DNA from: an uncultured Pseudokineococcus sp.
Lineage (GTDB): Bacteria > Actinomycetota > Actinomycetes > Actinomycetales > Quadrisphaeraceae
Reading direction: 5' to 3'
DNA length: 64,000 nucleotides
Assembly: GCF_947495735.1 (NCBI RefSeq)
Contig: NZ_CANMAA010000001.1
Coordinates: 186,001 to 250,000, forward strand
Shown here: piece by piece, positions 53,001 to 60,467 of the stretch
Layout: the number at the start of each line of letters is the position of its first letter
How positions within the stretch are numbered: the stretch's first letter is position 1
Program-made: the position numbers and the translations under genes
Notes under the pieces: generated by a model
Databases searched by the model: none
Seen by the model: only the letters and a program-made list of their open reading frames with translations
Told to the model about the DNA's origin: nothing

Positions 53001-53699
53001 GCGCCGCTCGGTGAGCAGCCGGCTACGGAGTGGACGCGCGAGGTCGACCTGCTGCTCGCCGAGCGGGCGGCCGCTCGCCGGCCGGTGCGCGACGTCGAGC
53101 TGCCGGCGCACCTGTCGGCCTCCCGCGTCGTCGCGATGGCGCGCGACCCGCAGGCGCTGGCGCTCGCGGTGCGCCGCCCGATGCCCGCGCCCCCGGCGCG
53201 CGCGGCGCGGCGCGGCACCGCCTTCCACGCCTGGCTGGAGCAGCGCTGGGGGGCGGCGGCGCTCGTCGACCTGGACGACCTGCCGGGCGCGCAGGACGAG
53301 GGGGCGGCCGACGACGCCGCGCTTCCCGCCCTGCAGGCGGCCTTCGAGGCGTCCGAGTGGGCCTCGCGGGTGCCCGTGGCCGTCGAGGTGGCCGTGGAGA
53401 CCCCCGTGGACGGGACCGTGCTGCGCGGTCGCGTCGACGCGGTCTTCCGGACGCCGTCGGGCGGCTACGAGGTCGTCGACTGGAAGACGGGCCGCCCGCC
53501 GGGGGCGGGGGACGAGCGCGCCGCCGCGGTGCAGCTCGCCGTCTACCGCCTGGCCTGGTCGCGCGTCGTCGGCGTCCCCCTGGAGGACGTCTCCGCGGCC
53601 TTCTTCTACGCGGCCACCGGGAGCACGGTCCGCCCGGTCGAGGGCCTCGACGAGCAGGCGCTCCTGGCGGTGCTGCGCAGCGCCCCGCTCGAGGGCTGA
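50082..53699 (+). CDS. adnB: AdnB helicase-nuclease subunit
   Basis: 1205 residues. The active motor partner of AdnA. Walker A is AGAGSGKTE (K70), motif Ia LTFTRKAAGELAERV, motif II VVLLDEYQDTS (D310, E311), motif III VGDPHQSIYGFRGA, motif V LTVHAAKGLEWDVV and motif VI ERRLAYVALTRAR. The C-terminal nuclease has FHAWLEQRWG, LRGRVDAVF and EVVDWKTG (D1133, K1135). A run of 15-bp repeats inserts DPVGT/DPVDA pentapeptides at about residues 401-435, between motor subdomains. GTG 50082 overlaps the adnA stop, fitting equal subunit synthesis. Confidence 0.93.
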   Translation: MSPAAGRPSGDGDQLLLELPGEEPAPAAPSLDALAVARLLRRHPPTPEQRAVVEAGLEPLLVVAGAGSGKTETMAARVVQLVVSGQVAPDRVLGLTFTRKAAGELAERVRVRLRGLRAALAARGDGALVVPEGEPVVATYHSYAAGVLAEHGLRVGVEPGARVLGEAAAWQLASEVVERWTGDLPGVDSAVSTVVQGVLALAAEGAEHLVEPEALDAALGEVLERVGYLPKDDAGGAPARPTPSSPVGRAVSALRARRALVPLLHAYAERKAAAEALDFGDQVRLAARAAARAPAVGAVERGRYDVVLLDEYQDTSHAQLELLRHLFGGGHPVTAVGDPHQSIYGFRGASAGTLERFPAQFPRADGAPAPVLHLSTSWRNDEEVLVAANAVSAPLRGPVPDPVGTDPVDADPVDAAPVGTDPVGTDPVDAAPVVPAPAGADPATGSGPAVPGPGRSRGTGAPLVPPLAARPEAGRGEVRASWSATSVAEADALAEGVERAWRAPGGQPTAAVLCRRRAQIPAVEQALRARGLPVEVVGMGGLLERPEVLDVLAVLRVLHDPGRGDALARLLTGPRWHLGPRDLRALGRWARRLADDPVGAVEPAPEADPAGEVGPEGVPSAEDAGAPGTRRDRPEPSEAAGLVEALAALAGDRPGSGPQRGLSPEGHRRLVRLARELAGLRARSGQPLPDLVADVVRTTHLDVELAAAPGASPSSARAQLDALTEVAASFTESARGASLGGFLAWVDAAAARERGLEQAEEDDPVGEPDEVEPSRTAVQVLTVHAAKGLEWDVVAVPGLAEGTFPSRVGGGRAGAPDTGSGWLVGLDALPYDLRGDAASLPRWQWGTARSLEELTARTTAFQQDCGAHAVDEERRLAYVALTRARHLLLLSGASWTPGRKTPVRPSRFLLEVAAALGPDVLADLERSAAETGEGAPPPDAVTAPWPDPSGPPEALRGAAEAVRAVLAGASSGTAPLGEQPATEWTREVDLLLAERAAARRPVRDVELPAHLSASRVVAMARDPQALALAVRRPMPAPPARAARRGTAFHAWLEQRWGAAALVDLDDLPGAQDEGAADDAALPALQAAFEASEWASRVPVAVEVAVETPVDGTVLRGRVDAVFRTPSGGYEVVDWKTGRPPGAGDERAAAVQLAVYRLAWSRVVGVPLEDVSAAFFYAATGSTVRPVEGLDEQALLAVLRSAPLEG
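51282..51386 (+). repeat. Seven in-frame 15-bp repeats within adnB
   Basis: Units such as GACCCGGTGGGCACC and GACCCGGTGGACGCC repeat seven times, encoding DPVGT/DPVDA/APVGT pentapeptides in a surface insert of the helicase. Confidence 0.88.
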
Positions 53700-53741
53700 G
53701 CCGGGGGGCCGGCCGGGGGACGGCTCGCCGCAGTGCGCCGC

Positions 53742-54659
53742 TCAGCGGTGGGTCGGGACCTCGAGGTCGACGCACAGGGCGCGGTGGTCGCCCACGCCCA
53801 GGTCGAGGGCCACCTCGCCGGTCCGCCACGGCAGCAGGGCGGAGCCGCGGCGGTCGCCCAGCGGCGGCAGGGCGAGCACGTGGTCGAGCTGCCGCTTCGG
53901 CGAGGGCAGCGGGTAGGTGTCCCGCGTGACGAGCGCCCGGGCGCGCAGCAGGCGCGACGGGGCGGCGCCCGGGAGGTTCAGGTCGCCCACGAGCAGCACG
54001 GGGCCGGGCAGGCGGGCGGCCCACGTGCGCACGGCCCGCAGCTGGCGCACCGCGACGGGCGGCGCGAAGGAGAGGTGGGCGGCCACGACGGTCACGCCGT
54101 CGAGCTCGGCGGCCACGGCCACGCGCGGCTCGTCCTGGACGACGAGCACACCGGGGCGCCCGGAGTCCGGGTGCCGCACGGGCAGGGGCAGCGGGAAGCC
54201 GCCCGCTCGCAGCGGCAGGGCGCTCCAGCGGCGCACCGGCCGGCGCACGAGCAGGGCGGTGCCGTAGCGCGGCTGCTCGTCCTCGGGCCACAGCGGGTCC
54301 TCGAGCCGGCCGGCGACGGGCAGCTGCTCGCCGCCCGACCCGGGGACGCCGAGCACCGTGGGGGCGAAGCGCCAGTCGACCTCGCCGCCGGCGGCCGCCA
54401 GGACGCGCGCCACGACGGCGGGCTGGTGGACCCCGCCGGAGCGGGCGGCGCCCACGTCGAGCTCCTGCACGGCGAGGACGTCGGGCGCGACGTCGACGAG
54501 GGCGGCCAGGGCGGCCCCGAGCGCGTCGGGGTCGCGCAGGTGGCTCCCGAGCGAGGGCTCGGTCGCCCCCTCGACGGGGGCGTCCGGCTCGGGAGCGCCG
54601 GCCGCGGTCCCCGGTCCGCGGCCGGAGGCGATGTTGGCGGTGGCGACGCGCAGCCTCAG
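53742..54659 (-). CDS. Endonuclease/exonuclease/phosphatase family protein, probable CTG start
   Basis: About 305 residues with the EEP fold: VATANIASGRG at the N-terminus, PDVLAVQELDVGAARSG (catalytic Glu), VTVVAAHLSFAP, VLLVGDLNLPGA and the C-terminal LGVGDHRALCVDLEV (Asp-His). It would cut phosphodiester or phosphate esters; the substrate is unknown. No ATG or GTG precedes the first strand. The only start options are CTG 54659, which overlaps the APH stop as CTGA, or CTG 54653. It is co-transcribed with the APH-like gene. Confidence 0.82.
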   Translation of the reverse strand: MRLRVATANIASGRGPGTAAGAPEPDAPVEGATEPSLGSHLRDPDALGAALAALVDVAPDVLAVQELDVGAARSGGVHQPAVVARVLAAAGGEVDWRFAPTVLGVPGSGGEQLPVAGRLEDPLWPEDEQPRYGTALLVRRPVRRWSALPLRAGGFPLPLPVRHPDSGRPGVLVVQDEPRVAVAAELDGVTVVAAHLSFAPPVAVRQLRAVRTWAARLPGPVLLVGDLNLPGAAPSRLLRARALVTRDTYPLPSPKRQLDHVLALPPLGDRRGSALLPWRTGEVALDLGVGDHRALCVDLEVPTHR

Positions 54660-55585
54660 AGCGCCTCGCCCCCGACGTCGGAGTCCAGGTCGCGCAGCAT
54701 CTGCACGGCGTCGTCGACGACGCCCGCGTCGTCCGTGCGCACGCCGTGGAGCAGCCAGCGGACGAGCGCGACCTCGCCGGAGAGCTGCGCGCGCACCGGC
54801 AGGTGCCGGTCCGGCGGCTCGTGGCGGGCGACCGCGTAGGCCTCGAGCACCGTGTCGAGCGCGTCGGTGTCGGCGCCGACGGCGACCCAGGCGAGGTCGT
54901 CGGCCGGGTCGCCGACCCGGGCCTCGCCCCACTCGACGACGGCGACGACGTCCCGCCCCTCGGCGAGCACGCGCTCGGGGGTCAGGTCCCCGTGGACCAG
55001 GCACGGCGAGAAGCGCCAGCGGCCGACGTCCTCGGTGGCCTTCTCCCACCGGCTCAGCAGGCCGGGGGGCACCTGCCCGGTGCTCGCGGCGCGGTCCAGC
55101 TCCACCAGCCGGCGCTCGCGGTGCTCCTCGGCGGTGTAGGCCGGGAGCCCGACCTCCTCGGCCGTCGAGGGCGGCAGGTCGTGCAGGCGGCCCAGCGCGG
55201 TGCCGAGGGAGGACGACAGCCCGGGGCCCGGGCGGAGGTCGCCGGGGTGCAGCGGGCGCCCGGGCGGTCGGCGGTGGATCACCGCGCGACCGCCCCCCTT
55301 GAGGGAGGCGGACCCGACGAGGTCGGGGACGGCGAACGGGAGGACGTCCTCGCCCAGCGAGCTGAAGCGGCGCAGCAGCGAGGACTCCTGGTCGAGGAGC
55401 AGGCCGGAGGCGGCGTCCAGCGGGGCGCGCACCACCCACTCGCTCCCGGAGGCGTCGGTGACGACGGCGGCGTCGACGTCCTCGCCGACGCCGTCCTCGA
55501 CGCCGGCCCGCCGCGTCCCCTGCAGCACCAGCCCGGGGACGGCGGCGCTGGCGAGGGCCGCGAGCACGAGGGGGGAGCGGGGCAC
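54656..55585 (-). CDS. Aminoglycoside phosphotransferase-like (APH) kinase
   Basis: 309 residues of the APH/choline kinase fold. EWVVRAP in the N lobe carries no clear ATP-binding Lys (Arg instead). LSSSLGTALGRLHDLP leads to the Brenner-type catalytic loop CLVHGDLTPERVL, then VVEWGEARVGDPADDLAWV, in which the expected DWE/DFD metal Asp appears as EWG. A small-molecule kinase is the family role; antibiotic resistance should not be assumed. The leaderless hexamer TACCGT, 6 nt away, favours GTG 55585 over GTG 55591. It corresponds in position to a gene between adnB and nudC in other actinobacteria. Confidence 0.8.
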   Translation of the reverse strand: MPRSPLVLAALASAAVPGLVLQGTRRAGVEDGVGEDVDAAVVTDASGSEWVVRAPLDAASGLLLDQESSLLRRFSSLGEDVLPFAVPDLVGSASLKGGGRAVIHRRPPGRPLHPGDLRPGPGLSSSLGTALGRLHDLPPSTAEEVGLPAYTAEEHRERRLVELDRAASTGQVPPGLLSRWEKATEDVGRWRFSPCLVHGDLTPERVLAEGRDVVAVVEWGEARVGDPADDLAWVAVGADTDALDTVLEAYAVARHEPPDRHLPVRAQLSGEVALVRWLLHGVRTDDAGVVDDAVQMLRDLDSDVGGEAL

Positions 55586-55591
55586 CGGCAC

Positions 55592-55597
55592 ACGGTA
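55592..55597 (-). promoter_or_regulatory. Leaderless -10 of the APH-like gene
   Basis: On the reverse strand TACCGT is followed by 6 nt and GTG 55585. Confidence 0.55.
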
Positions 55598-55742
55598 GAC
55601 GCCCGCGGGGGCCCCGCACCTCCGGGCGGGGAGACGAGCGCCGTCGCCGGGCTCCCCCGCCCGAGCGCGGGTCCGGGCGCCCCGCCCCCGGCCCGTCGGC
55701 CGGCCGCGGGGCCCGGGCCCGGTGGCCCCGCGCGGTCCCGCC

Positions 55743-55748
55743 TACGGT
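55743..55748 (+). promoter_or_regulatory. Leaderless -10 of nudC
   Basis: TACGGT is followed by 6 nt and GTG 55755. Confidence 0.6.
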
Positions 55749-55754
55749 GGCGTG

Positions 55755-56711
55755 GTGAGCCCGCTGCGCAGCCTCCTGCTCTCCCGCTCGACGGTGGACC
55801 GGGACGGTGAGCGGCGCACCGACCCCGAGCTGCTGGCCGCCCTGTGGGCCGACCAGGCCACCCGGGTGCTGCGGGTGCGCCCCGACGGCTCGGCGCCGGT
55901 GCGGGCACGCGCCCTGGGGTCGGCCCTCGAGCTCGTGCCCCCGCACCAGGTGGCGCGCGCGCTGCCCGAGGACGCCCCCGTGGTCTACCTGGGGCGCGAG
56001 GACGACGGCACGGCGCACGTCGCCGTCGAGGTCCCGGACGACCAGGAGGTCGCGGACGCGGCGGGGTGGCCGGTGCGCTCCGGCGACGAGGAGTGGGCCG
56101 GTCTGCGATCCGTGGCCGCCGACCTCGACGACCGGGACGCGGGGCTGCTCGTGGCCGCGGTCGGGGTCCTCAACTGGCACCGGGTGCACCCGCACTGCCC
56201 GCGGTGCGGGTCGCGCACGCGCGTCACGACGTCGGGCTGGACCCGCACGTGCGCCGTGGACGGCAGCGAGCACTACCCGCGCACCGACCCGGCGGTGATC
56301 ATGGCCGTCGTCGACGGCGACGACCGCCTCCTGCTCGCCCACAACGCGCTGTGGCCGGAGGGGCGCTTCTCGGCGCTGGCGGGCTTCGTGGAGCCGGGGG
56401 AGCCGCTGGAGGCCGCGGTGCGCCGGGAGGTCCTCGAGGAGGTCGGCGTCGTCGTCGGGGAGGTCCGCTACGAGGGCAGCCAGCCGTGGCCCTTCCCCGC
56501 CTCCCTGATGCTCGGCTTCACCGCCCGCGCCGTCTCCACGGTCGTCCGCGTGGACGACGTCGAGATCTCCGACGCCCGCTGGTTCACCCGCGCCCAGCTG
56601 GCCGAGGCGGTCACCTCCGGCGAGGTGCTCCTGCCGCCGTCGACGTCGATCGCCCTGCGGCTGGTGGAGGAGTGGTACGGCGAGGAGCTCCCCGCCCGCC
56701 CGTCCTGGTGA
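55755..56711 (+). CDS. nudC: NAD+ diphosphatase NudC
   Basis: 318 residues. It hydrolyses NAD(H) to NMN and AMP and can remove NAD caps from RNA. The order is a substrate-binding N domain, a zinc ribbon (HPHCPRCGSRTRVTTSGWTRTC), then EHYPRTDPAVIMAVV and the Nudix box GFVEPGEPLEAAVRREVLEEVG. The NudC marker SQPWPFPASLMLGF follows. The second zinc knuckle seems to have only one Cys (TCAVDGSEHYPR), so the fourth ligand may be Asp or missing. GTG 55755 is set by the leaderless spacing. Confidence 0.94.
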   Translation: MSPLRSLLLSRSTVDRDGERRTDPELLAALWADQATRVLRVRPDGSAPVRARALGSALELVPPHQVARALPEDAPVVYLGREDDGTAHVAVEVPDDQEVADAAGWPVRSGDEEWAGLRSVAADLDDRDAGLLVAAVGVLNWHRVHPHCPRCGSRTRVTTSGWTRTCAVDGSEHYPRTDPAVIMAVVDGDDRLLLAHNALWPEGRFSALAGFVEPGEPLEAAVRREVLEEVGVVVGEVRYEGSQPWPFPASLMLGFTARAVSTVVRVDDVEISDARWFTRAQLAEAVTSGEVLLPPSTSIALRLVEEWYGEELPARPSW

Positions 56712-56733
56712 GCGGCGCGCGGGCGGCCGCCCG

Positions 56734-56778
56734 GGTCGGGGGAGCCGGGGTCGGGGGAGCCGGGGTCGGGGGAGCCGG
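56734..56778. repeat. Three perfect tandem 15-bp repeats after nudC
   Basis: GGTCGGGGGAGCCGG occurs three times in succession between the convergent nudC and kinase-like genes. Confidence 0.9.
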
Positions 56779-56780
56779 GC

Positions 56781-57494
56781 TCAGGCCCAGGCGCTGGGCA
56801 CGTCGCCGGTGAGGAGGGCGGGCCGACGCGGGTCCTCGGCCCGCACCACGAGGTCGGCCCGCGGCGCGGGATCGGTCTCCTCGACGTAGCGCGCCCACGC
56901 GCCGGTCTGCCGCTCGGCGTCGACGGCCGGCAGCCGGCGCCGCACGGCGGCGTCGGAGACCAGCAGGTGCACGGACAGGTCGAGCGCGTCGGCGGTCTCC
57001 CACCGCAGCAGGTAGGGCCCGTCGAGCACCAGCACGGAGCCGGGCGCCGCGGTGCGCCGCGGCGCGCGGGTGGCCCGGTCCGCGGCCTCGTCCCACAGCG
57101 TCGCCAGCCACGTGCCGGCGCCCCCGGGCCCGAGCGGGTCGAGGACCTCGCGCCGCAGCCCGAGGTGGTCGGTCCACGCCTCGTAGCCGGTGCCCGGGTC
57201 GGCGGGGCCGGCCGCCAGGCGCACCGACCGCGGCCGCAGGAAGTCCCGCGCCCGCACGCGCAGGACGCCGGCGCCCTGCGCGGCGAGCGCCTCGGCGACC
57301 GCGTCGCCCACGAGCTCCCCGTCGGCGGGCACGGCCGCGTCGACGCCGACGCGCACCGCCGCCCCGGCCGCGGGGTCCGCGCGCATGGCCAGCGACGCTG
57401 TCATCGCGCGGTCGGCCACCCGCTCGGCGAGCGCCCGCACGTCGAGCGGCTCGACCGAGTCCGTCCGGTGGCTGGGCTGCTGCCGTCGGGGCAC
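56781..57494 (-). CDS. Uridine-kinase-like protein with degenerate P-loop
   Basis: 237 residues resembling the actinobacterial uridine kinase/P-loop nucleoside kinase group. VRVGVDAAVPADGELVGDAVAEAL aligns with the P-loop strand but lacks the GxxxxGK(S/T) lysine. VLVLDGPYLLR, ALDLSVHLLVSDAAVRRRL and YVEETDPAPRADLVVRAEDPRRP keep the lid and base region. Without the Walker lysine, catalysis is doubtful. GGAGGAGG lies 6 nt before GTG 57494. The gene sits beside mycoredoxin on the same strand. Confidence 0.72.
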   Translation of the reverse strand: MPRRQQPSHRTDSVEPLDVRALAERVADRAMTASLAMRADPAAGAAVRVGVDAAVPADGELVGDAVAEALAAQGAGVLRVRARDFLRPRSVRLAAGPADPGTGYEAWTDHLGLRREVLDPLGPGGAGTWLATLWDEAADRATRAPRRTAAPGSVLVLDGPYLLRWETADALDLSVHLLVSDAAVRRRLPAVDAERQTGAWARYVEETDPAPRADLVVRAEDPRRPALLTGDVPSAWA

Positions 57495-57609
57495 GTCCGT
57501 CCTCCTCCGCGAGCGGTCCAGCGGCCGGTGGGCGGCCGTGTCGGGTCGGCGCGGGCTGGCCCGGCCGCATGTGCGGTGCGTCTCGGCCGGGGGCCCCGCG
57601 ATGCGCCGC

Positions 57610-57638
57610 GGCCCCGCCGCCCCGGGGGCAGCGGGGCC
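57610..57638 (-). terminator. Hairpin after the mycoredoxin gene
   Basis: An 8-bp stem (57610-57617 with 57631-57638) with further pairing outside it lies 20 nt beyond the reverse-strand stop. Confidence 0.55.
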
Positions 57639-57658
57639 GGGCGCACGGCGCGAGCGGG

Positions 57659-57922
57659 TCAGAGGCGGCTCTTGACCTCGGCGAGCGAGGGGTTGGTGGC
57701 CGTCGTGCCGTCGGAGAACAGCAGCGTCGGGACGGTCTGGTTGCCGCCGTTCACCTCGGCGACGAAGTCGGCGGTGCCGGCGACCTCCTCGATGTTCACC
57801 TCGCGGTAGGAGATGCCCTCGCGGTCCATCTGCCGCTTGAGGTTGCGGCAGTAGCCGCACCAGCTCGTCGTGAACATGGTGACGCCGCCCTCGGCGGGGC
57901 GGTGCTCGGTGGTCGCGCTCAT
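57659..57922 (-). CDS. mrx1: Mycoredoxin (glutaredoxin-like)
   Basis: 87 residues. A mycothiol-dependent thiol-disulfide oxidoreductase that removes mycothiol from proteins. VTMFTTSWCGYCRNLKRQMDREG carries the CGYC active site, and VNGGNQTVPTLLFSDGTTATNPS holds the cis-Pro loop and the glutathione/mycothiol-binding TNP motif. GAGGAG lies 5 nt before ATG 57922. It is divergent from uvrD2, as in mycobacteria, and agrees with the mshB gene in this window. Confidence 0.94.
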   Translation of the reverse strand: MSATTEHRPAEGGVTMFTTSWCGYCRNLKRQMDREGISYREVNIEEVAGTADFVAEVNGGNQTVPTLLFSDGTTATNPSLAEVKSRL

Positions 57923-58101
57923 CGGGTCTCCTCGGGTTTGTCGCGGTCTCACGTGCTCGGCGGCGCGGTCAGCGGCGGCGGCCGGGGGCGACCGCCTGCT
58001 GCGCGCTGTCGGACCCCTCAACGCGCGGACCCCCGCACGTCATCCGCCCGCGGCACGGGCCGGCGAGGGCTCGTCCACAGCCCCTCCCGCCCGCGCGTCG
58101 T

Positions 58102-58113
58102 CCACCGCGGTGG
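58102..58113. promoter_or_regulatory. 12-bp palindrome between mrx1 and uvrD2
   Basis: CCACCGCGGTGG is a perfect palindrome in the 238-nt divergent region. It may be an operator. The assignment is speculative. Confidence 0.3.
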
Positions 58114-58160
58114 TGGACGGTCCTCGACCCGCCGGCGAGCGGTGCGAGCATGGGCCCGCC

Positions 58161-60296
58161 ATGACCGACCTCTCCGCTGCCGCCCCCCTCGCCCGCCCGG
58201 GCGACCCCGACGCCGTGCTGGAGGGGCTGGACCCCGAGCAGCGCGAGGTCGCCCAGGCCCTGTCCGGGCCGGTGCGCGTGCTCGCGGGGGCTGGCACGGG
58301 CAAGACGCGCGCCCTCACCCACCGGATCGCGCACGGCGCCCTGGCCGGGGCGTGGCAGCCCCAGCAGGTGCTGGCGGTCACGTTCACGGCCCGCGCTGCC
58401 GCCGAGATGCGCACGCGCCTGCGCGACCTCGGCGTCCCCGGCGTCCAGGCGCGCACGTTCCACGCCGCGTCGCTGCGGCAGCTGCAGTACTTCTGGCCCC
58501 AGGTGGTCGGCGGGGCGCTGCCGCCGCTGGTCGAGCACAAGGCGCAGCTGGTCGCGCAGGCCGCCTCGCGACTGCGCCTGCGGGTGGACCGCGCCGCGGT
58601 GCGCGACCTGTCGGCCGAGGTCGAGTGGGCCAAGGTCGGCATGCTGACGCCGGACGCCTACCCCGAGGAGGCCCGGCGCCGCGGGCGGGCGGCCCCCGCC
58701 GGGCTGGACCACCTCGCCGCCGCGCGCGTGCTGCGCGGGTACGAGGAGGTCAAGACCGACCGCGGCGTCATCGACTTCGAGGACGTCCTGCTGCTCATGG
58801 TCGGCGTCCTGGAGGAGCGGGAGGACGTCGCCCGCGCCGTCCGCTCGCAGTACCGGCACCTCGTCGTGGACGAGTACCAGGACGTCAGCGGGCTCCAGCA
58901 GCGCCTGCTGGAGCTCTGGCTGGGCGAGCGCGACGACGTGTGCGTCGTCGGCGACGCCAGCCAGACCATCTACTCCTTCGCGGGGGCGGACCCGAAGCAC
59001 CTCCTGGAGTTCGACCGCCGCCACCCCGGCACGCGCACGGTCCGGCTCGTGCGCGACTACCGCTCCACCCCGCAGGTGGTCGGTCTCGCCAACGGCCTGC
59101 TGGACCGCGCGCCCCGCTCCGCCACCCGCGCCCGCGTGGAGCTGGTGGCCCAGCGGCCGGCCGGGCCGGCGCCGGAGTTCTGGGAGAACGCCGACGACGA
59201 CGCCGAGGCGGCCCGGGTGGCCGCCTGGGTCGAGGCGCGCATCGCGGAGGGCCACCCGGCCAGCGAGATCGCCGTCCTGTTCCGCACGAACAGCCAGTCC
59301 GAGCCCCTCGAGCAGGCCCTGGCCGCCCGCGGCATCGGCTACCTGCTGCGCGGCGGTGAGCGCTTCTTCGCCCGCAAGGAGGTCCGCGACGCGGTCCTGC
59401 TGCTGCGCGGCGCTGCGCGCTCCGACGACGGCGAGCAGCCCCTGGGGGCCCTGGTGCGCGACGTCCTCTCCGGCGCCGGGTGGGCCGAGAAGGCCCCCGA
59501 GGGCTCGGGTGCGGTGCGCGAGCGGTGGGAGTCGCTCCAGGCCCTCGTCGCGCTCGCCGACGACGTCGCGGCCGCCCGCCCCGACGACCGCCTGCCGCAG
59601 CTCGTCGCCGAGCTCGACGAGCGCGCCGCGGCGCAGCACGCGCCCGTCGTCGAGGGCGTGACCCTGGCGTCCCTGCACGCCGCCAAGGGCCTGGAGTGGG
59701 ACGCCGTCGTCCTCGTCGGCCTCTCCGAGGGGCTGATGCCCATCTCCTTCGCCGCTGACGACGCCGACGCCGTCGAGGAGGAGCGCCGCCTGCTGTACGT
59801 GGGCGTCACGCGCGCCCGCGAGCGGCTCGTCATCTCCTGGACCCTCTCGCGCACCCCGGGCGGGCGGGCCTCGCGCAAGCCCTCGCGCTTCCTCGACGGC
59901 CTGCGCCCGTCCTCGTCCTCCGACGCGGCGCCCGGCCGGGGCAGCGGCTCGACCCGCGGGTCGCGCTCGGGGGGCCGCCGCAGCGCCGCCCTCAGCCGGT
60001 GCCGCACGTGCGGCGAGCCGCTGACGAGCGCCGCCGCGCGCAAGACCGGCCGCTGCGAGGACTGCCCGCCCACCTACGACGAGGGCGTCTTCGAGGCGCT
60101 GCGGGAGTGGCGCTCGCGCACGGCGGCCGAGGCGAAGGTGCCCGCCTACGTCGTCTTCACCGACGCCACCCTCGTGGCGGTCGCCGAGGCGCGTCCCTCC
60201 GACACCGCCGGGCTGGCCGCCATCGCCGGCATCGGCCCCGCCAAGCTCGACAAGTACGGCGAGGACGTCCTCGCGCTGCTCGCCGCCGGCTCCTAG
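58161..60296 (+). CDS. uvrD2: UvrD2 DNA helicase with Cys4 and HRDC domains
   Basis: 711 residues. A superfamily 1 3'-to-5' helicase of the mycobacterial UvrD2 type. The motifs are AGAGTGKT (42-49), VTFTARAAAEMRTRL (Ia), VVDEYQDVS (II), VGDASQTIYSFAGA (III), RDYRSTPQVV (IV), LASLHAAKGLEWDAVV (V) and EERRLLYVGVTRAR (VI). A Ser/Gly/Arg linker leads to a tetracysteine (CRTCGEPL ... CEDCP) and a C-terminal HRDC domain (FEALREWRS to LAAIAGIGPAKLDKYG). It acts in DNA repair. The ATG 58161 start gives the normal length. Confidence 0.94.
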   Translation: MTDLSAAAPLARPGDPDAVLEGLDPEQREVAQALSGPVRVLAGAGTGKTRALTHRIAHGALAGAWQPQQVLAVTFTARAAAEMRTRLRDLGVPGVQARTFHAASLRQLQYFWPQVVGGALPPLVEHKAQLVAQAASRLRLRVDRAAVRDLSAEVEWAKVGMLTPDAYPEEARRRGRAAPAGLDHLAAARVLRGYEEVKTDRGVIDFEDVLLLMVGVLEEREDVARAVRSQYRHLVVDEYQDVSGLQQRLLELWLGERDDVCVVGDASQTIYSFAGADPKHLLEFDRRHPGTRTVRLVRDYRSTPQVVGLANGLLDRAPRSATRARVELVAQRPAGPAPEFWENADDDAEAARVAAWVEARIAEGHPASEIAVLFRTNSQSEPLEQALAARGIGYLLRGGERFFARKEVRDAVLLLRGAARSDDGEQPLGALVRDVLSGAGWAEKAPEGSGAVRERWESLQALVALADDVAAARPDDRLPQLVAELDERAAAQHAPVVEGVTLASLHAAKGLEWDAVVLVGLSEGLMPISFAADDADAVEEERRLLYVGVTRARERLVISWTLSRTPGGRASRKPSRFLDGLRPSSSSDAAPGRGSGSTRGSRSGGRRSAALSRCRTCGEPLTSAAARKTGRCEDCPPTYDEGVFEALREWRSRTAAEAKVPAYVVFTDATLVAVAEARPSDTAGLAAIAGIGPAKLDKYGEDVLALLAAGS

Positions 60297-60340
60297 CCCG
60301 CGCTCCGAGCCCCCACCACGGCCCGCGGCGACGCCGCGTC

Positions 60341-60376
60341 TGCACGAGCGGCGGGGTCCGTCCCGCCGCTCGTGCA
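60341..60376 (+). terminator. Terminator of uvrD2
   Basis: A perfect 15-bp stem (60341-60355 with 60362-60376) and a 6-nt loop lie 44 nt after the stop, separating uvrD2 from the whiB7 leader. Confidence 0.85.
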
Positions 60377-60467
60377 GGGGCTCGCGCCTCGGGCGCAGCG
60401 GCCCTCGGACGTGACCCGCGCCGTGCCCCCCGCCTCCTGCCCGACCACCGTCCGCGGGTCCGCGCGG

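Noticed and set aside
49761-53228. A 1155-codon open frame antisense to adnB
   Set aside because: Same cause: a His/Arg/Gly-rich mirror of the sense gene, with no ribosome site or family.
54656-55585. Aminoglycoside resistance gene
   Set aside because: It has only the general APH kinase fold, with altered metal and ATP residues. The location is a conserved housekeeping block, so resistance cannot be claimed.
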